From an uncultured Eubacterium sp. (GTDB lineage Bacteria > Bacillota > Clostridia > Lachnospirales > Lachnospiraceae): DNA of 60,672 nt. Each line of letters begins with the position of its first letter. The first letter of the stretch is position 1. The translations under genes and the position numbers were made by a program. Below, piece after piece: positions 1 to 8,323 of this stretch. Below the pieces are notes generated by a model. That model saw only the letters and a list, made by a program, of their open reading frames with translations. It did no database searches and was not told the DNA's origin. Where the stretch lies: positions 1 through 60,672 of the forward strand of contig URYE01000006.1 in the NCBI GenBank assembly GCA_900551945.1. Direction: 5' to 3'.

Positions 1-699
1 AAACGAACGTCCTGCTTTGAACATTTTACCTACGGAAAGACTACTCCGTAGAACCCAATATTCAGTCGTTAAATTTATTATAACATAATTTTGTTTTTTA
101 ACAAGTATATTCACACAATTTCTACAATTTTATTTTTATTTTTTATTCAAATATGTAGTTTGTGGATTGTATATTAGACAATGGATTTGTCAAGGCTTTT
201 TCCTTTATTTTTCCTGAATTTACGACGATTTATGACAATTAAACAAAACATATTTTCTGTTCTTTGATAAGAATTTCACAATGAATATTCACAGTGCTTT
301 GTGGATAATGTGGATAACTTTGTGAATAACTCCTTTTAGGCTTAAAATGGGGATTTATTTTGTGGATAACTTTTTTGTGAATTATTCACAATTGTGGATA
401 ACTTTTGTTATTTTTGCTACCGTATGTTTGTTTTGGTAATTATGCACAAAAGACAATATATACTGACTCATATCTTACGGAAGTTTATTGTTGTATCCTA
501 AAAAATATTTATTTATTTTTTTGTTTTTTGTGGAATAATTTGTGATTGGTTATTGTTGGAATTTATTTTGTTGTATTTTATGATAAATTAATGTATTGTT
601 AATGTCAATTGATACCAAGCAAGGTCTAGTTATGTTTATCATTTTTAGTAATAGAAATGTTGGATTTGCTTAATAATTTTAAAAAGAAGGAGTTTATTT
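1..699. other. DnaA-box-rich intergenic region, origin-like
   Basis: No gene is supported here. Between 300 and 401 there are four exact TGTGGATAA boxes (300-308, 309-317, 361-369, 393-401) and two TTATTCACA-type boxes (321-329 on the minus strand, 382-390 on the plus strand). TTATCCACA is the DnaA binding consensus. Very AT-rich sequence lies on both sides, suitable for unwinding. A leftward promoter at 77-104 makes the layout resemble the region between rpmH and dnaA in Firmicutes, but the rightward gene is a reductase and no dnaA is in the window. It could be oriC, part of a split origin, or a DnaA-titrating site. Confidence 0.6.
77..104 (-). promoter_or_regulatory. Sigma-A-type promoter reading out of the window
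   Basis: On the minus strand TTGTTA (99-104) and TATAAT (77-82) are separated by 16 bases. Transcription would start near base 70 and run left. The early transcript contains a 7-bp hairpin, CTACGGA (30-36) with TCCGTAG (45-51). In Firmicutes rpmH is the usual gene transcribed away from the origin in this position, but no coding part of it is visible. Confidence 0.55.
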
Positions 700-1431
700 A
701 TGAATAGGAAAACAGTTGTGATTACGGGAGCTTCTAGGGGGATTGGGAAAGCTGTGGCATTGGCTTTTGGTTCTGACTCTTATAATGTTGTTATTAACTG
801 TGTTAATAACTCTGAAAAATTAAATGAAGTAAAGGATATTCTTATATCAAAAGGTGCTGAATGTGAAGCCTTTGTTGGTGATATTAGTGATTATAATATT
901 GCTTGTGAAATGTTTGATATTGTAAATAGTAGATTTGGTAGAGTTGATATCCTTATAAACAATGCTGGAATATCTATTGTAGGGCTTTTTCAAGATATGA
1001 CTAGAGCTGAGTGGGACAGGCTTATGAATGTGAATGTTGGCTCTGTTTATAACTGTTGTCATTTTGCTGTGCCTAATATGATACACAATCACAGTGGTAA
1101 AATCATTAACATTTCTTCTGTATGGGGAGTGTGTGGGGCTAGTTGTGAAGTTGCTTATTCTGCAACTAAGGGAGCAATCAATTCCTTTACTAAAGCATTA
1201 GCAAAGGAGCTTGCTCCTAGTAATATTCAAGTAAATGCTATTGCTTGCGGTGCTATTAACACTGATATGAACGCTTTCTTATCAGAAGAAGATATGGCTA
1301 GTCTTATTGATGAAATTCCTGCTCAAAGACTCGGAACTGGAGAAGATGTAGCAAAATTAATTCTTGACCTTACCTCTGGAAATGATTATCTTACAGGGCA
1401 GATTATTCAACTTGATGGTGGTTGGATTTAA
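700..1431 (+). CDS. Short-chain dehydrogenase/reductase, FabG/YmfI-like
   Basis: A 243-residue NAD(P)-dependent oxidoreductase of the SDR family. The cofactor motif TGASRGIG is at residues 9-16, NNAGIS near 87, ISS near 138 and the catalytic YSATK near 153, so all active-site residues are present. The length is normal. An AAGGAG site sits just before the ATG. Sequence style (ISSVWGVCGAS, KALAKELAPSNIQVNAI) resembles the Clostridia group annotated as EF-P 5-aminopentanone reductase (YmfI) as well as 3-oxoacyl-ACP reductase FabG; the substrate cannot be fixed from sequence alone. It stands alone, with its own terminator and no fatty-acid genes beside it. Confidence 0.85.
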   Translation: MNRKTVVITGASRGIGKAVALAFGSDSYNVVINCVNNSEKLNEVKDILISKGAECEAFVGDISDYNIACEMFDIVNSRFGRVDILINNAGISIVGLFQDMTRAEWDRLMNVNVGSVYNCCHFAVPNMIHNHSGKIINISSVWGVCGASCEVAYSATKGAINSFTKALAKELAPSNIQVNAIACGAINTDMNAFLSEEDMASLIDEIPAQRLGTGEDVAKLILDLTSGNDYLTGQIIQLDGGWI

Positions 1432-1435
1432 TACT

Positions 1436-1497
1436 TAAAAAGCCACAATACTTCCACTTATTAATTAAAACAAGTATGGAAATATTGTGGCTTTTTA
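1436..1497. terminator. Hairpin terminator between convergent genes
   Basis: The segment AAAAGCCACAATA, near 1437-1449, is complementary to TATTGTGGCTTTT, near 1484-1496, with inner pairing of CTTCC and GGAA. T and A runs on the two sides allow use in both directions, for the reductase gene (plus) and the cation transporter gene (minus). Confidence 0.75.
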
Positions 1498-1607
1498 TAT
1501 TGCTAACACTTTTGGGGTTTAATATACAATCACTTACAAATATTCTCAAAAACATATAAAACTAATGATTTTTTGTGTTAAAATGCAATATCAGAAATAT
1601 AATATTA

Positions 1608-2774
1608 TCAGAAATAAGATTTATCTATTGTAATATTTGCATAGCAGTTGTCTTTTACTGCAAATATGTCATCACGAATTTTTTTCTTTAATACTTCGTC
1701 TGGTATTTTATATCCAAATGGTATTACTATATCAAATATTAGATTTGTTCTATGTGGGCCTGTTACTACTCTGAAATCGTGCATACTAATTTGTGGGTCT
1801 ATATTTTGTATTACTTGTTGTGACACATTTTTTAACTCATTAATTGAAGCGTCATCTGTAACTACAGGGTCCATGTGGATTGTTATTCCACAATGGAACT
1901 TTTGCGACACTTTATGCTCTGCCATGTCTATTATATCATGTGCTTTTAGCATATCCATTTCATAAGGTATCTCCGCATGAACTGTAACAAATACTCGCCC
2001 CGGACCGTAGTCATGCACTATCATATCGTGTATACCCATAATTCTTTTATCTTCAAGAATACAACTTGTTATTTCATTTACAAATTCTTTTTCTGGTGGT
2101 TTGCCAAGTAATGGTTGAATTGTATCATTTGCCGCATCAATACCTGCTAAAAATACGAATACTGCCACTATAACACCGGCAATTCCATCTATATTATAGC
2201 CTGAAAATGATGAAATAAATAATGACACAAGTACTACTGTTGTTGCTATACAATCGGACATACTGTCTGTTGCTGTTGCTTTCATGGCAGCAGAGGAGAT
2301 TTTATTTCCCAATCTAGTATTAAATAATGCCATCCACATTTTCATTAAAATTGAACCCACCAAAATTATAACAGACAATAAGCTAAACTCCATAACTTCT
2401 GGGTGCATTATCTTTTCTACAGAGCTTTTAAATAATTCAATTGCCATGATAATTATAATAGAAGCAACTAAAAGCCCTGAAAGATATTCAACTCTGCCAT
2501 GACCATACGGATGTTCGCTGTCTGGCGACTTTCCTGCCATTTTAAAACCAATTAATGTTATCACTGATGAACCTGCGTCTGACAAGTTATTAAATGCGTC
2601 TGCCGAAATAGAAACTGCCCCTGTTATAATTCCTGCAATAAATTTAAACGAAAATAAGATGACATTACATATTATTCCCACAATTCCTGCAAACACACCA
2701 TAGCTTTGACGAACCTGTGGATTATCAATATCTTCACTATTTTTTACAAATGTTTTTACAAGTAAATTAATCAT
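1608..2774 (-). CDS. Cation diffusion facilitator family transporter
   Basis: A 388-residue membrane protein of the CDF family, which exports divalent metals such as Zn, Mn or Fe in exchange for protons. The signature ISADAFNNLSDAGSS is at residues 56-70 and HPYGHGR at 88-94. Candidate metal ligands D66, D170 and D174 are in place. About six membrane segments fill residues 25-210, followed by a cytoplasmic C-terminal domain with HxE-type residues, as in FieF/YiiP. An AGGAG site precedes the ATG. The metal is not predictable with confidence. It is transcribed alone. Confidence 0.88.
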   Translation of the reverse strand: MINLLVKTFVKNSEDIDNPQVRQSYGVFAGIVGIICNVILFSFKFIAGIITGAVSISADAFNNLSDAGSSVITLIGFKMAGKSPDSEHPYGHGRVEYLSGLLVASIIIIMAIELFKSSVEKIMHPEVMEFSLLSVIILVGSILMKMWMALFNTRLGNKISSAAMKATATDSMSDCIATTVVLVSLFISSFSGYNIDGIAGVIVAVFVFLAGIDAANDTIQPLLGKPPEKEFVNEITSCILEDKRIMGIHDMIVHDYGPGRVFVTVHAEIPYEMDMLKAHDIIDMAEHKVSQKFHCGITIHMDPVVTDDASINELKNVSQQVIQNIDPQISMHDFRVVTGPHRTNLIFDIVIPFGYKIPDEVLKKKIRDDIFAVKDNCYANITIDKSYF

Positions 2775-3359
2775 TATCTAACACTCCTTTCTAATTTTTT
2801 GAAAATTAGGCGTTTGCGAAACTTCTCAAGCCGCATAAACTCTAACTTCTTTGAACCTCTATTTTGCAATGCTCCTCACTGAAATAAAAACTTTTATATC
2901 TATTTTGCCTAAATTTCAAGGTCTAAAATATCATATTGGGGCTTATTTCTATGCAAAATACATAAATTATGTTCAATTCATTTCGCAATTACCTATTTTT
3001 GAAAATAAACATTCTATAATAATATTTTGAAAATACATTTTTTTAAATATACAACCTTATACGAACTAGACATACTGTTATTTTATAATATGTTTTTTAT
3101 TGTTTTTTATTACTATACTATATTATTTGTTTATAATCAATGGGTTAGATATATCTAACTTTTCTTAGTTATAACTGTGTCAAATCCTACAAATATAACT
3201 CATAGTTCTTTTTAATAGAATGTTTATTGCTATCTTATGCAAAGTTTTTACAAGAAAAATTATAAAACTCAAGTGTGGCATAATGTTTACTGCAAATCGT
3301 TGACGTTGTATAATTAGTTAGTATTTCACAATTAATATCTATAAGAAATGGAGACTATT
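2775..3359. other. Intergenic region, no gene seen
   Basis: About 585 AT-rich bases between divergent genes. A small inverted repeat, CTAATTTT with AAAATTAG, is at 2791-2809, just upstream of the transporter. No ORF with a ribosome binding site, no tRNA and no recognisable riboswitch was found. Promoters for both flanking genes should lie here; none stands out. Confidence 0.5.
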
Positions 3360-4805
3360 ATGGAAAATTTATTTTTAACTTCAACACCAGAAGAACTTGG
3401 TATTAAGTCTGAATGGATGATTAATTTTTTAGACCGATTAAATAAGCAGGAGCTACCTGTTCACAGTGCTATTATTATGCGCCACGACCGTATATGTATG
3501 GAAGCTTATTATAAACCTTATACAAGGGACACTTTACACCGTATGTTTTCAATTACAAAAAGTCTTGTGTCTATTGGAATTGGACTTCTTGAAGAAGAAG
3601 GTAAACTTTCATTAGATGACCATATTGTTGATTATTTTCCTGAAAAACTTCCCAAAAATGGAGCTTATAAATATACTAAAATGCTTACGATTAGACAAAT
3701 GCTTGCAATGACAACCTGTCACGACAAGACTACTTATAAAGCAAATGGCGTTACTGATTGGGTTGGTTCATTTTTTACTGTAAAGCCTAATCACGTTCCT
3801 GGAACTAATTTCGCTTATGATACATCTTCTACACATGTACTTGGTGCATTAATTGAAAAATTATCTGGCATGGAGCTTTTAGAATATCTTCGTGTTAAAT
3901 TTTTAAATGAACTAGGCTTTTCAAAAGATGCTTATATATTAAAAGACCCTTATGGAGTACCTCTTGGCGGTTCTGGACTTTGTGCAACTCCTTATGATAT
4001 TTTAAAGGTTATATATCTTATTGCAAATGATGGCAAAATGAATGGCAAGCAACTTCTTCCTGCCGAATATATCAAAGCTGCAAAAACTAAGCAAAGTGAC
4101 CCTTATGGCAAGCAAAGCACACTTGAAGAAATTCAAGGCTATGGTTATCAAATATGGATGACTCGCCATAATGGATATGTGATGTTTGGAATGGGCGGTC
4201 AGCTTGCATTATATGTGCCAGATAAGGATATATTTATGGTTACTACCTGTGATGCACAAGGCAGACAAGGTGGCGTTCAGCTTATATATGAATCTTTTTG
4301 GAATGAAATTTATAATAAAATATCTGACACACCTTTTGATGAAAATAAAGAAAGTTTTTCTAGGCTTAATGAATTTTGTAATTCACTTAAAATATTTACT
4401 ATGCCTGGTGAATTTACTTCTCCTATTATTGATAATATTAACAATACTTTCTATATTTGTGATGAAAATGCTTGTGGGGTTAAAAATGTAAGTGTGCATT
4501 TTGATAATAATGAAGGTGGTACATTTTATTATGAAAATGGTTCTGGCAAGCATGAAATTAAGTTTGGCATTGGAGAAAATGTTATTCAGCAATTCCCTGA
4601 TTATGACCTTAAATGTGCTGTTTCTGGGGCATGGCGACTTGATTCATATTTTCTTATTAAGGTTCAGATTATTGACTCTGCAATAGGCAATATTTATATG
4701 GGACTTAATTTTAAAGACGAATATATCACAGTTATGTTTAGAAAGATTGAGGAGAGTCTTTTTAATGAATATAGTGGGGTCTTTAGTGGGAAAAGGAATT
4801 TGTAG
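3360..4805 (+). CDS. Serine hydrolase, beta-lactamase/class C PBP fold
   Basis: A 481-residue protein of the beta-lactamase class C / D-aminopeptidase / esterase family. The nucleophile motif SITK is at residues 64-67, the tyrosine motif is YDT near 153, and a HNGYVMFGMGGQ stretch takes the place of the HxG/KTG motif. A C-terminal region beyond about residue 340 looks like a separate beta-rich domain. There is no signal peptide, so a cytoplasmic esterase or peptidase role is likely; resistance is not implied. An ATG 12 bases upstream is in frame, but GGAG at 3350-3353 is correctly spaced for the ATG at 3360, so that start was chosen. Confidence 0.85.
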   Translation: MENLFLTSTPEELGIKSEWMINFLDRLNKQELPVHSAIIMRHDRICMEAYYKPYTRDTLHRMFSITKSLVSIGIGLLEEEGKLSLDDHIVDYFPEKLPKNGAYKYTKMLTIRQMLAMTTCHDKTTYKANGVTDWVGSFFTVKPNHVPGTNFAYDTSSTHVLGALIEKLSGMELLEYLRVKFLNELGFSKDAYILKDPYGVPLGGSGLCATPYDILKVIYLIANDGKMNGKQLLPAEYIKAAKTKQSDPYGKQSTLEEIQGYGYQIWMTRHNGYVMFGMGGQLALYVPDKDIFMVTTCDAQGRQGGVQLIYESFWNEIYNKISDTPFDENKESFSRLNEFCNSLKIFTMPGEFTSPIIDNINNTFYICDENACGVKNVSVHFDNNEGGTFYYENGSGKHEIKFGIGENVIQQFPDYDLKCAVSGAWRLDSYFLIKVQIIDSAIGNIYMGLNFKDEYITVMFRKIEESLFNEYSGVFSGKRNL

Positions 4806-4812
4806 TTTTTAT

Positions 4813-5035
4813 AAAGGAAGCAGAAAGGGCATTTAATAGTTGATGAATGAAAGCTAAGTAGTTCTAAGATGTGCTGATTTATGTAACAAAGCCTAACGTG
4901 AGCACAATCAATGCGACATCGTGTCGCTGATTGTTTGCCCCGCCGTCCTGTCGGGGCATCACTGTTTTTTTACAGCACAACTAAGAACTACTAAACTTTC
5001 ACCATATACTATCAAACGCCCTTTCTGCTTCCTTT
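4813..5035. repeat. Long palindromic element, family 1 copy 1
   Basis: A 223-bp imperfect palindrome directly after the serine hydrolase gene. The outer arms pair perfectly for at least 15 bp (GGAAGCAGAAAGGGC with its complement). The pairing continues through about 45 bp of arm ending in GTGCTG / CAGCAC. Two inner hairpins follow: GCGACA-TCG-TGTCGC, and GCCCCG with CGGGGC. A second copy at 21,034-21,261 shares the core but has different outer arms. It may serve as the terminator of the upstream gene. It encodes no protein and could be a MITE-like element or a structured RNA. Confidence 0.8.
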
Positions 5036-5037
5036 TT

Positions 5038-5181
5038 ACCACTACAATTGAGGGAGAGTGTATAATTTATCTTATATGTTAGTTTCTAAACACTTATCAT
5101 ATGTTCTTAAAATATACTCCATTTTTCTTTTTACACCACTACAATTGAGAAAGTGGCGTATATATTTATCTTATATGTTAG
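5038..5181. repeat. Pair of about 45-bp direct repeats
   Basis: Copies at 5038-5082 and 5135-5181 both begin ACCACTACAATTGAG and end ATTTATCTTATATGTTAG, with a less conserved middle. They abut the end of the family 1 palindrome and lie just before the 3' end of the glycosyltransferase gene. Function unknown. Confidence 0.7.
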
Positions 5182-5199
5182 ACTATTATATTGCACTTC

Positions 5200-6357
5200 T
5201 TAAACTGACTGCACTATCGAAAGGATTTGCTCTAGTCTTTTTTCATAGGAATGGTATTGGGATACTAGGGCATGACCGTTTTTTGCTATTTGTTCTCTTT
5301 CTTCATCGTGAGTTAGATAGTATTGTGCCTTATTTAACATATCGTCTATGCTTTCATAGTATACTATGTGTTTTCCATTTTCAAAAAGCGATGGAAGCTC
5401 GGCTTGGAAGTTTGTTAGAAGAAATCCACCTGCGCCTAATACATCCCACACTCTTAATGGAATACCGCTTCTTATATTTCTTATTGTAAAATTCATATTG
5501 ACTTTTGAACGATTAAATACCTTTGGCATATCATTTTCATAGTTTACACTTCCAATTACATCTACGCCTATAAGCTCATCATTTGACTTATCTGTGTAAA
5601 GACTTACATGACATTTTGTGGCTAATTTATTAAGGCAAGTGATACGTTCAAACTGTGCCATTTTATAACCTAAAAATGTTGTTGAAAATACTAATTTTAA
5701 ATCAGAAAAGGAACGCTCGTCTTTTTGAAAGTCTATAATCTGTGATAACTGTTCTAATACGTCTACTGTCAACATTCTGTCAAATATATTTTCACCGAAC
5801 CAATCAAGCTGTGCCACCATTGCAGCATCAAAATAGCCTTTTAAATATTCTGGTAATTTGTCTTTTATTCCATCGTAGGAATTTTTATGATACAAACCAC
5901 CTACAAATGATATGTCAGCCGAAAATCTATCAAGCTCTGCTTTAGGCGAATTTTCTAACAGTTCATCAATTCGTTTTGTGTTGACTGCTAGTGGAAGATA
6001 GTATACATTTTTAACTCCCATCTGCTTAAACTGCACATATGAGAACTTGTCAAATATAAACACATAATTACATTCATTAAATATTGACTGATGAAACATG
6101 GCTATAAGTGGGCTGTCTACTGTCCATGAAACGTATTTTTTGCCTATTTTTTCGCATATATCTGACACTCTAGGAAAATAATTTACAGTAAATATCAAAT
6201 CATACTCTAAAAACACATCTATTAACTCTTGAGAATAATATATCTTTTTGGAACTTTCCTGCTCTTCAAAAATGTCTGCTTCATGCCCTAAATTTCTCAT
6301 AGCACTTTGTATATCTTTTTGATTAAAAACATTCCATTTATAAATAAGTATTTTCAA
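5200..6357 (-). CDS. CgeB-like glycosyltransferase (DUF3880 type)
   Basis: A 385-residue predicted cytoplasmic protein resembling the CgeB / DUF3880 glycosyltransferases, GT-B-like enzymes that move a sugar from a nucleotide donor. The N-terminal half starts with a Rossmann-like strand (KILIYKWN). The C-terminal half has the conserved FNRSKVNMNFTIRNIRSGIPLRVWDVLGAGGFLLTNFQ region near residues 280-320, followed by ENGKHIVYYESIDDM, which is typical of the nucleotide-sugar binding half. In related genomes such genes serve spore coat, flagellin or cell-wall glycans; no neighbour identifies the acceptor. The next gene downstream of this start begins 17 bases away (carboxypeptidase), so the two may be cotranscribed. 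Confidence 0.75.
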   Translation of the reverse strand: MKILIYKWNVFNQKDIQSAMRNLGHEADIFEEQESSKKIYYSQELIDVFLEYDLIFTVNYFPRVSDICEKIGKKYVSWTVDSPLIAMFHQSIFNECNYVFIFDKFSYVQFKQMGVKNVYYLPLAVNTKRIDELLENSPKAELDRFSADISFVGGLYHKNSYDGIKDKLPEYLKGYFDAAMVAQLDWFGENIFDRMLTVDVLEQLSQIIDFQKDERSFSDLKLVFSTTFLGYKMAQFERITCLNKLATKCHVSLYTDKSNDELIGVDVIGSVNYENDMPKVFNRSKVNMNFTIRNIRSGIPLRVWDVLGAGGFLLTNFQAELPSLFENGKHIVYYESIDDMLNKAQYYLTHDEEREQIAKNGHALVSQYHSYEKRLEQILSIVQSV

Positions 6358-6374
6358 AATATCACCTCATTATA

Positions 6375-7160
6375 TTAATCAGCATATTGTGATGTAATTC
6401 CAAAATATTCTTCTAATGATAGCCCTGAATTATAAATCTTTGTAGCCATATCTACGCCAACATATCTTAAATGCCAAGGTTCATACTGGTATCCTGTTGC
6501 ACTGTCTTTTCCCTTTGGAAATCTTACTATAAAACCGTACTCATGTGCGTGTTTATCTACCCATGCACTTTCGGCAGTATTGCCAAAGGAGTCATCAATT
6601 GAATTAAGGTCAAAGCAAAGTCCTGTTTGATGTTCTGAGTAGCCTGGTCTTGATGAATATGTATCGGCAAGTTCTTTTCCATCTTTTTGAACGTAACTAT
6701 TGTATACTGTTACTTGTCTTTCATAAGACCTAAAACCTGATGAAATGTATATATTAAGTCCTTCACTTGCGGCTGCTTTTTGCATTTTACTAAATGCTTC
6801 TTTTACTTCACTTGTAAGGTCGCCCGGATTGTATGTTGATGGAAGTTGATATGACTTGTTTGCAATTAACACGCCTTCAATATATGTAGCACCGTCAATA
6901 ACTTCTATTTTATAGCCTTTGCTTGTTACGGCTGCGTCTGAATTAGAATTAGATGTATTTTGAGAATTACTGTCTGTAGTTGTATTTTGTGTTTCGTTTT
7001 GGGTATTTGACACACTTGCATTTGCTTCTGCTACGGAATTTTCTTGTGTATTGTCTGATGATGTTTCATTGTTATTATTTCCACAAGCTGTTAATGATAG
7101 TGTAAATGTTGCTAGTATTAAACATACTGTAAGTGTTTTTTTTACATTTTTTCTAAACAT
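6375..7160 (-). CDS. D-alanyl-D-alanine carboxypeptidase lipoprotein, VanY family
   Basis: A 261-residue lipoprotein with a lipobox (LTAC-G) near residue 25, a low-complexity N/T/S linker to about residue 80, and an M15B peptidase domain. Zinc-site motifs are SGFRSYERQ, the SEHQTGLCFDLN motif (SxHxxGxxxD) and EPWHLRY, all intact. It should trim the terminal D-Ala from peptidoglycan stem peptides outside the cell. GAGG sits 6-7 bases before the ATG at 7160; a longer frame starting at 7178 has no ribosome binding site. It lies 17 bases upstream of the glycosyltransferase gene, same strand. VanY-type motifs alone do not indicate vancomycin resistance. Confidence 0.85.
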   Translation of the reverse strand: MFRKNVKKTLTVCLILATFTLSLTACGNNNNETSSDNTQENSVAEANASVSNTQNETQNTTTDSNSQNTSNSNSDAAVTSKGYKIEVIDGATYIEGVLIANKSYQLPSTYNPGDLTSEVKEAFSKMQKAAASEGLNIYISSGFRSYERQVTVYNSYVQKDGKELADTYSSRPGYSEHQTGLCFDLNSIDDSFGNTAESAWVDKHAHEYGFIVRFPKGKDSATGYQYEPWHLRYVGVDMATKIYNSGLSLEEYFGITSQYAD

Positions 7161-7271
7161 AATTATCCTCATTTCCATTTTTTATATATTTTTATGGAAT
7201 ATTATTATATTCTGCTTGTTTGTAAATTGCAAATATTTTTGTACTGTTTGTTGTGCGTTTTTATATATTGA

Positions 7272-7431
7272 AAGATAGCAGAGTTATATAAAACAGTCAC
7301 ACACCAGTGAAAGTACAATCACCCATATTTGTATGTCATCATCGAACAAGGATGTTCGCTGTTGCCATACAAATATAGATGACTGTTCTTTAAATGGTGT
7401 AATTCCTTGTTTTATATAATTCTGCTATCTT
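7272..7431. repeat. Long palindromic element, family 2 copy A
   Basis: A 160-bp palindrome. The outer arms AAGATAGCAGA.TTATATAAAACA pair over about 24 bp. The next layer pairs ACACCAGTGAAAG with its near complement, then ATTTGTATG with CATACAAAT, and the tip is a CGAACA / TGTTCG hairpin. It occupies most of the gap between the carboxypeptidase start and the ABC ATPase stop (7161-7519). Related copies lie at 15,760-15,910 and 55,518-55,674. Confidence 0.8.
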
Positions 7432-7496
7432 AATTGAGGTTTATTGGCGTACGCAATTCCACTTTAAAAATTGGGTAGGGGGAGTTTATATTTTCA

Positions 7497-7515
7497 ATCC
7501 AACTTGATGTTGGAT
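7497..7515 (-). terminator. Short hairpin after the ABC ATPase gene
   Basis: ATCCAAC and GTTGGAT pair around a 5-base loop just past the stop codon. There is no U-run, so it is at best a weak terminator or an mRNA end-stabilising hairpin. Confidence 0.35.
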
Positions 7516-7519
7516 AGGC

Positions 7520-8281
7520 TTAGTCGGTGAGTTTTTGTAGGAAGGCTCTTGTTCTTTCGTTGTCTGGGTTATCTATTACGTCTTCTGGCTTTCCTTGTTC
7601 TACGATTACGCCACCGTCCATAAATATTACTCTATCTGCTACTTTTCTTGCAAAGTCTATTTCGTGTGTTACTATTATCATTGTCATTTTTTCACTTGCA
7701 AGGTCACGAAGTACTTTTAATATTCCCGCTGTAATCTCTGGGTCTAGGGCTGATGTCGGTTCATCAAAGAAAAGCATTTTAGGGTTCATTGCCAATGCTC
7801 TTGCTATTGCAACTCTTTGCTGTTGACCACCAGATAACTGACATGGGTAATTGTCTGCTTTTTTATCAAGACCAACTTTTTCAAGTAATGACATTGCTTC
7901 TTTATATACTTCGCTTTTATCTCTTTTTTGCACATGAATAGGCGCATCTGTAACATTTTTTATAACGGAATAATGTGGGAACAGATTAAAATTTTGAAAT
8001 ACAAGTCCAAAATTATTTTTTAATTCCCTAAGCTGTTCTTTTGAAACGTATTGTGTTTTTTCATTTTCTGCATTAACAGTAGCACTCTTTCCACAATAAG
8101 CTAGTGTTCCTGCGTCCATCGTTTCAAGAAGTGTTGCGCATCTTAAAAGTGTTGATTTTCCTGAGCCTGATGGACCTATTATTGCAACGACTTCTCCCTC
8201 ATTAACTTCAAGTGATATATCTTTTAACACATCAAGTTCGCCAAAGCTTTTTTTGATATGCTTCATTTCTAATAACTTCAT
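7520..8281 (-). CDS. Polar amino acid ABC transporter ATP-binding protein
   Basis: A 253-residue ATPase of the polar amino acid uptake (PAAT/GlnQ) group. Walker A GPSGSGKS is at residues 36-43, the Q-loop near 95 (VFQNFNLFPH), the signature LSGGQQQR near 148, Walker B MLFFDEPTSALD near 170, and the switch His in IIVTHE. It pairs with the fused binding-protein/permease gene 42 bases upstream on the same strand and would power that importer. Two ATPases per transporter are expected. The substrate class (polar amino acids) comes from family membership; the exact amino acid is unknown. Confidence 0.92.
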   Translation of the reverse strand: MKLLEMKHIKKSFGELDVLKDISLEVNEGEVVAIIGPSGSGKSTLLRCATLLETMDAGTLAYCGKSATVNAENEKTQYVSKEQLRELKNNFGLVFQNFNLFPHYSVIKNVTDAPIHVQKRDKSEVYKEAMSLLEKVGLDKKADNYPCQLSGGQQQRVAIARALAMNPKMLFFDEPTSALDPEITAGILKVLRDLASEKMTMIIVTHEIDFARKVADRVIFMDGGVIVEQGKPEDVIDNPDNERTRAFLQKLTD

Positions 8282-8323
8282 AAATAAAATCCTTTCGTTT
8301 GCTTTAAACTTAATCTTTACATT

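Noticed and set aside
1..76. Beginning of rpmH or rnpA on the minus strand
   Set aside because: A frame reading MFKAGRSF reaches the edge, but the upstream residues do not match either protein and no ribosome binding site is seen; too short to call.
3360..4805. True beta-lactamase
   Set aside because: It lacks a signal peptide and a canonical KTG motif; the fold is shared by many esterases and peptidases.
5058..5489. 143-residue plus-strand ORF
   Set aside because: It lies largely opposite the glycosyltransferase gene, starts inside a direct repeat and has no ribosome binding site or family resemblance.
6375..7160. Vancomycin resistance determinant
   Set aside because: A lone VanY-family carboxypeptidase without vanHAX or vanRS is an ordinary wall enzyme.
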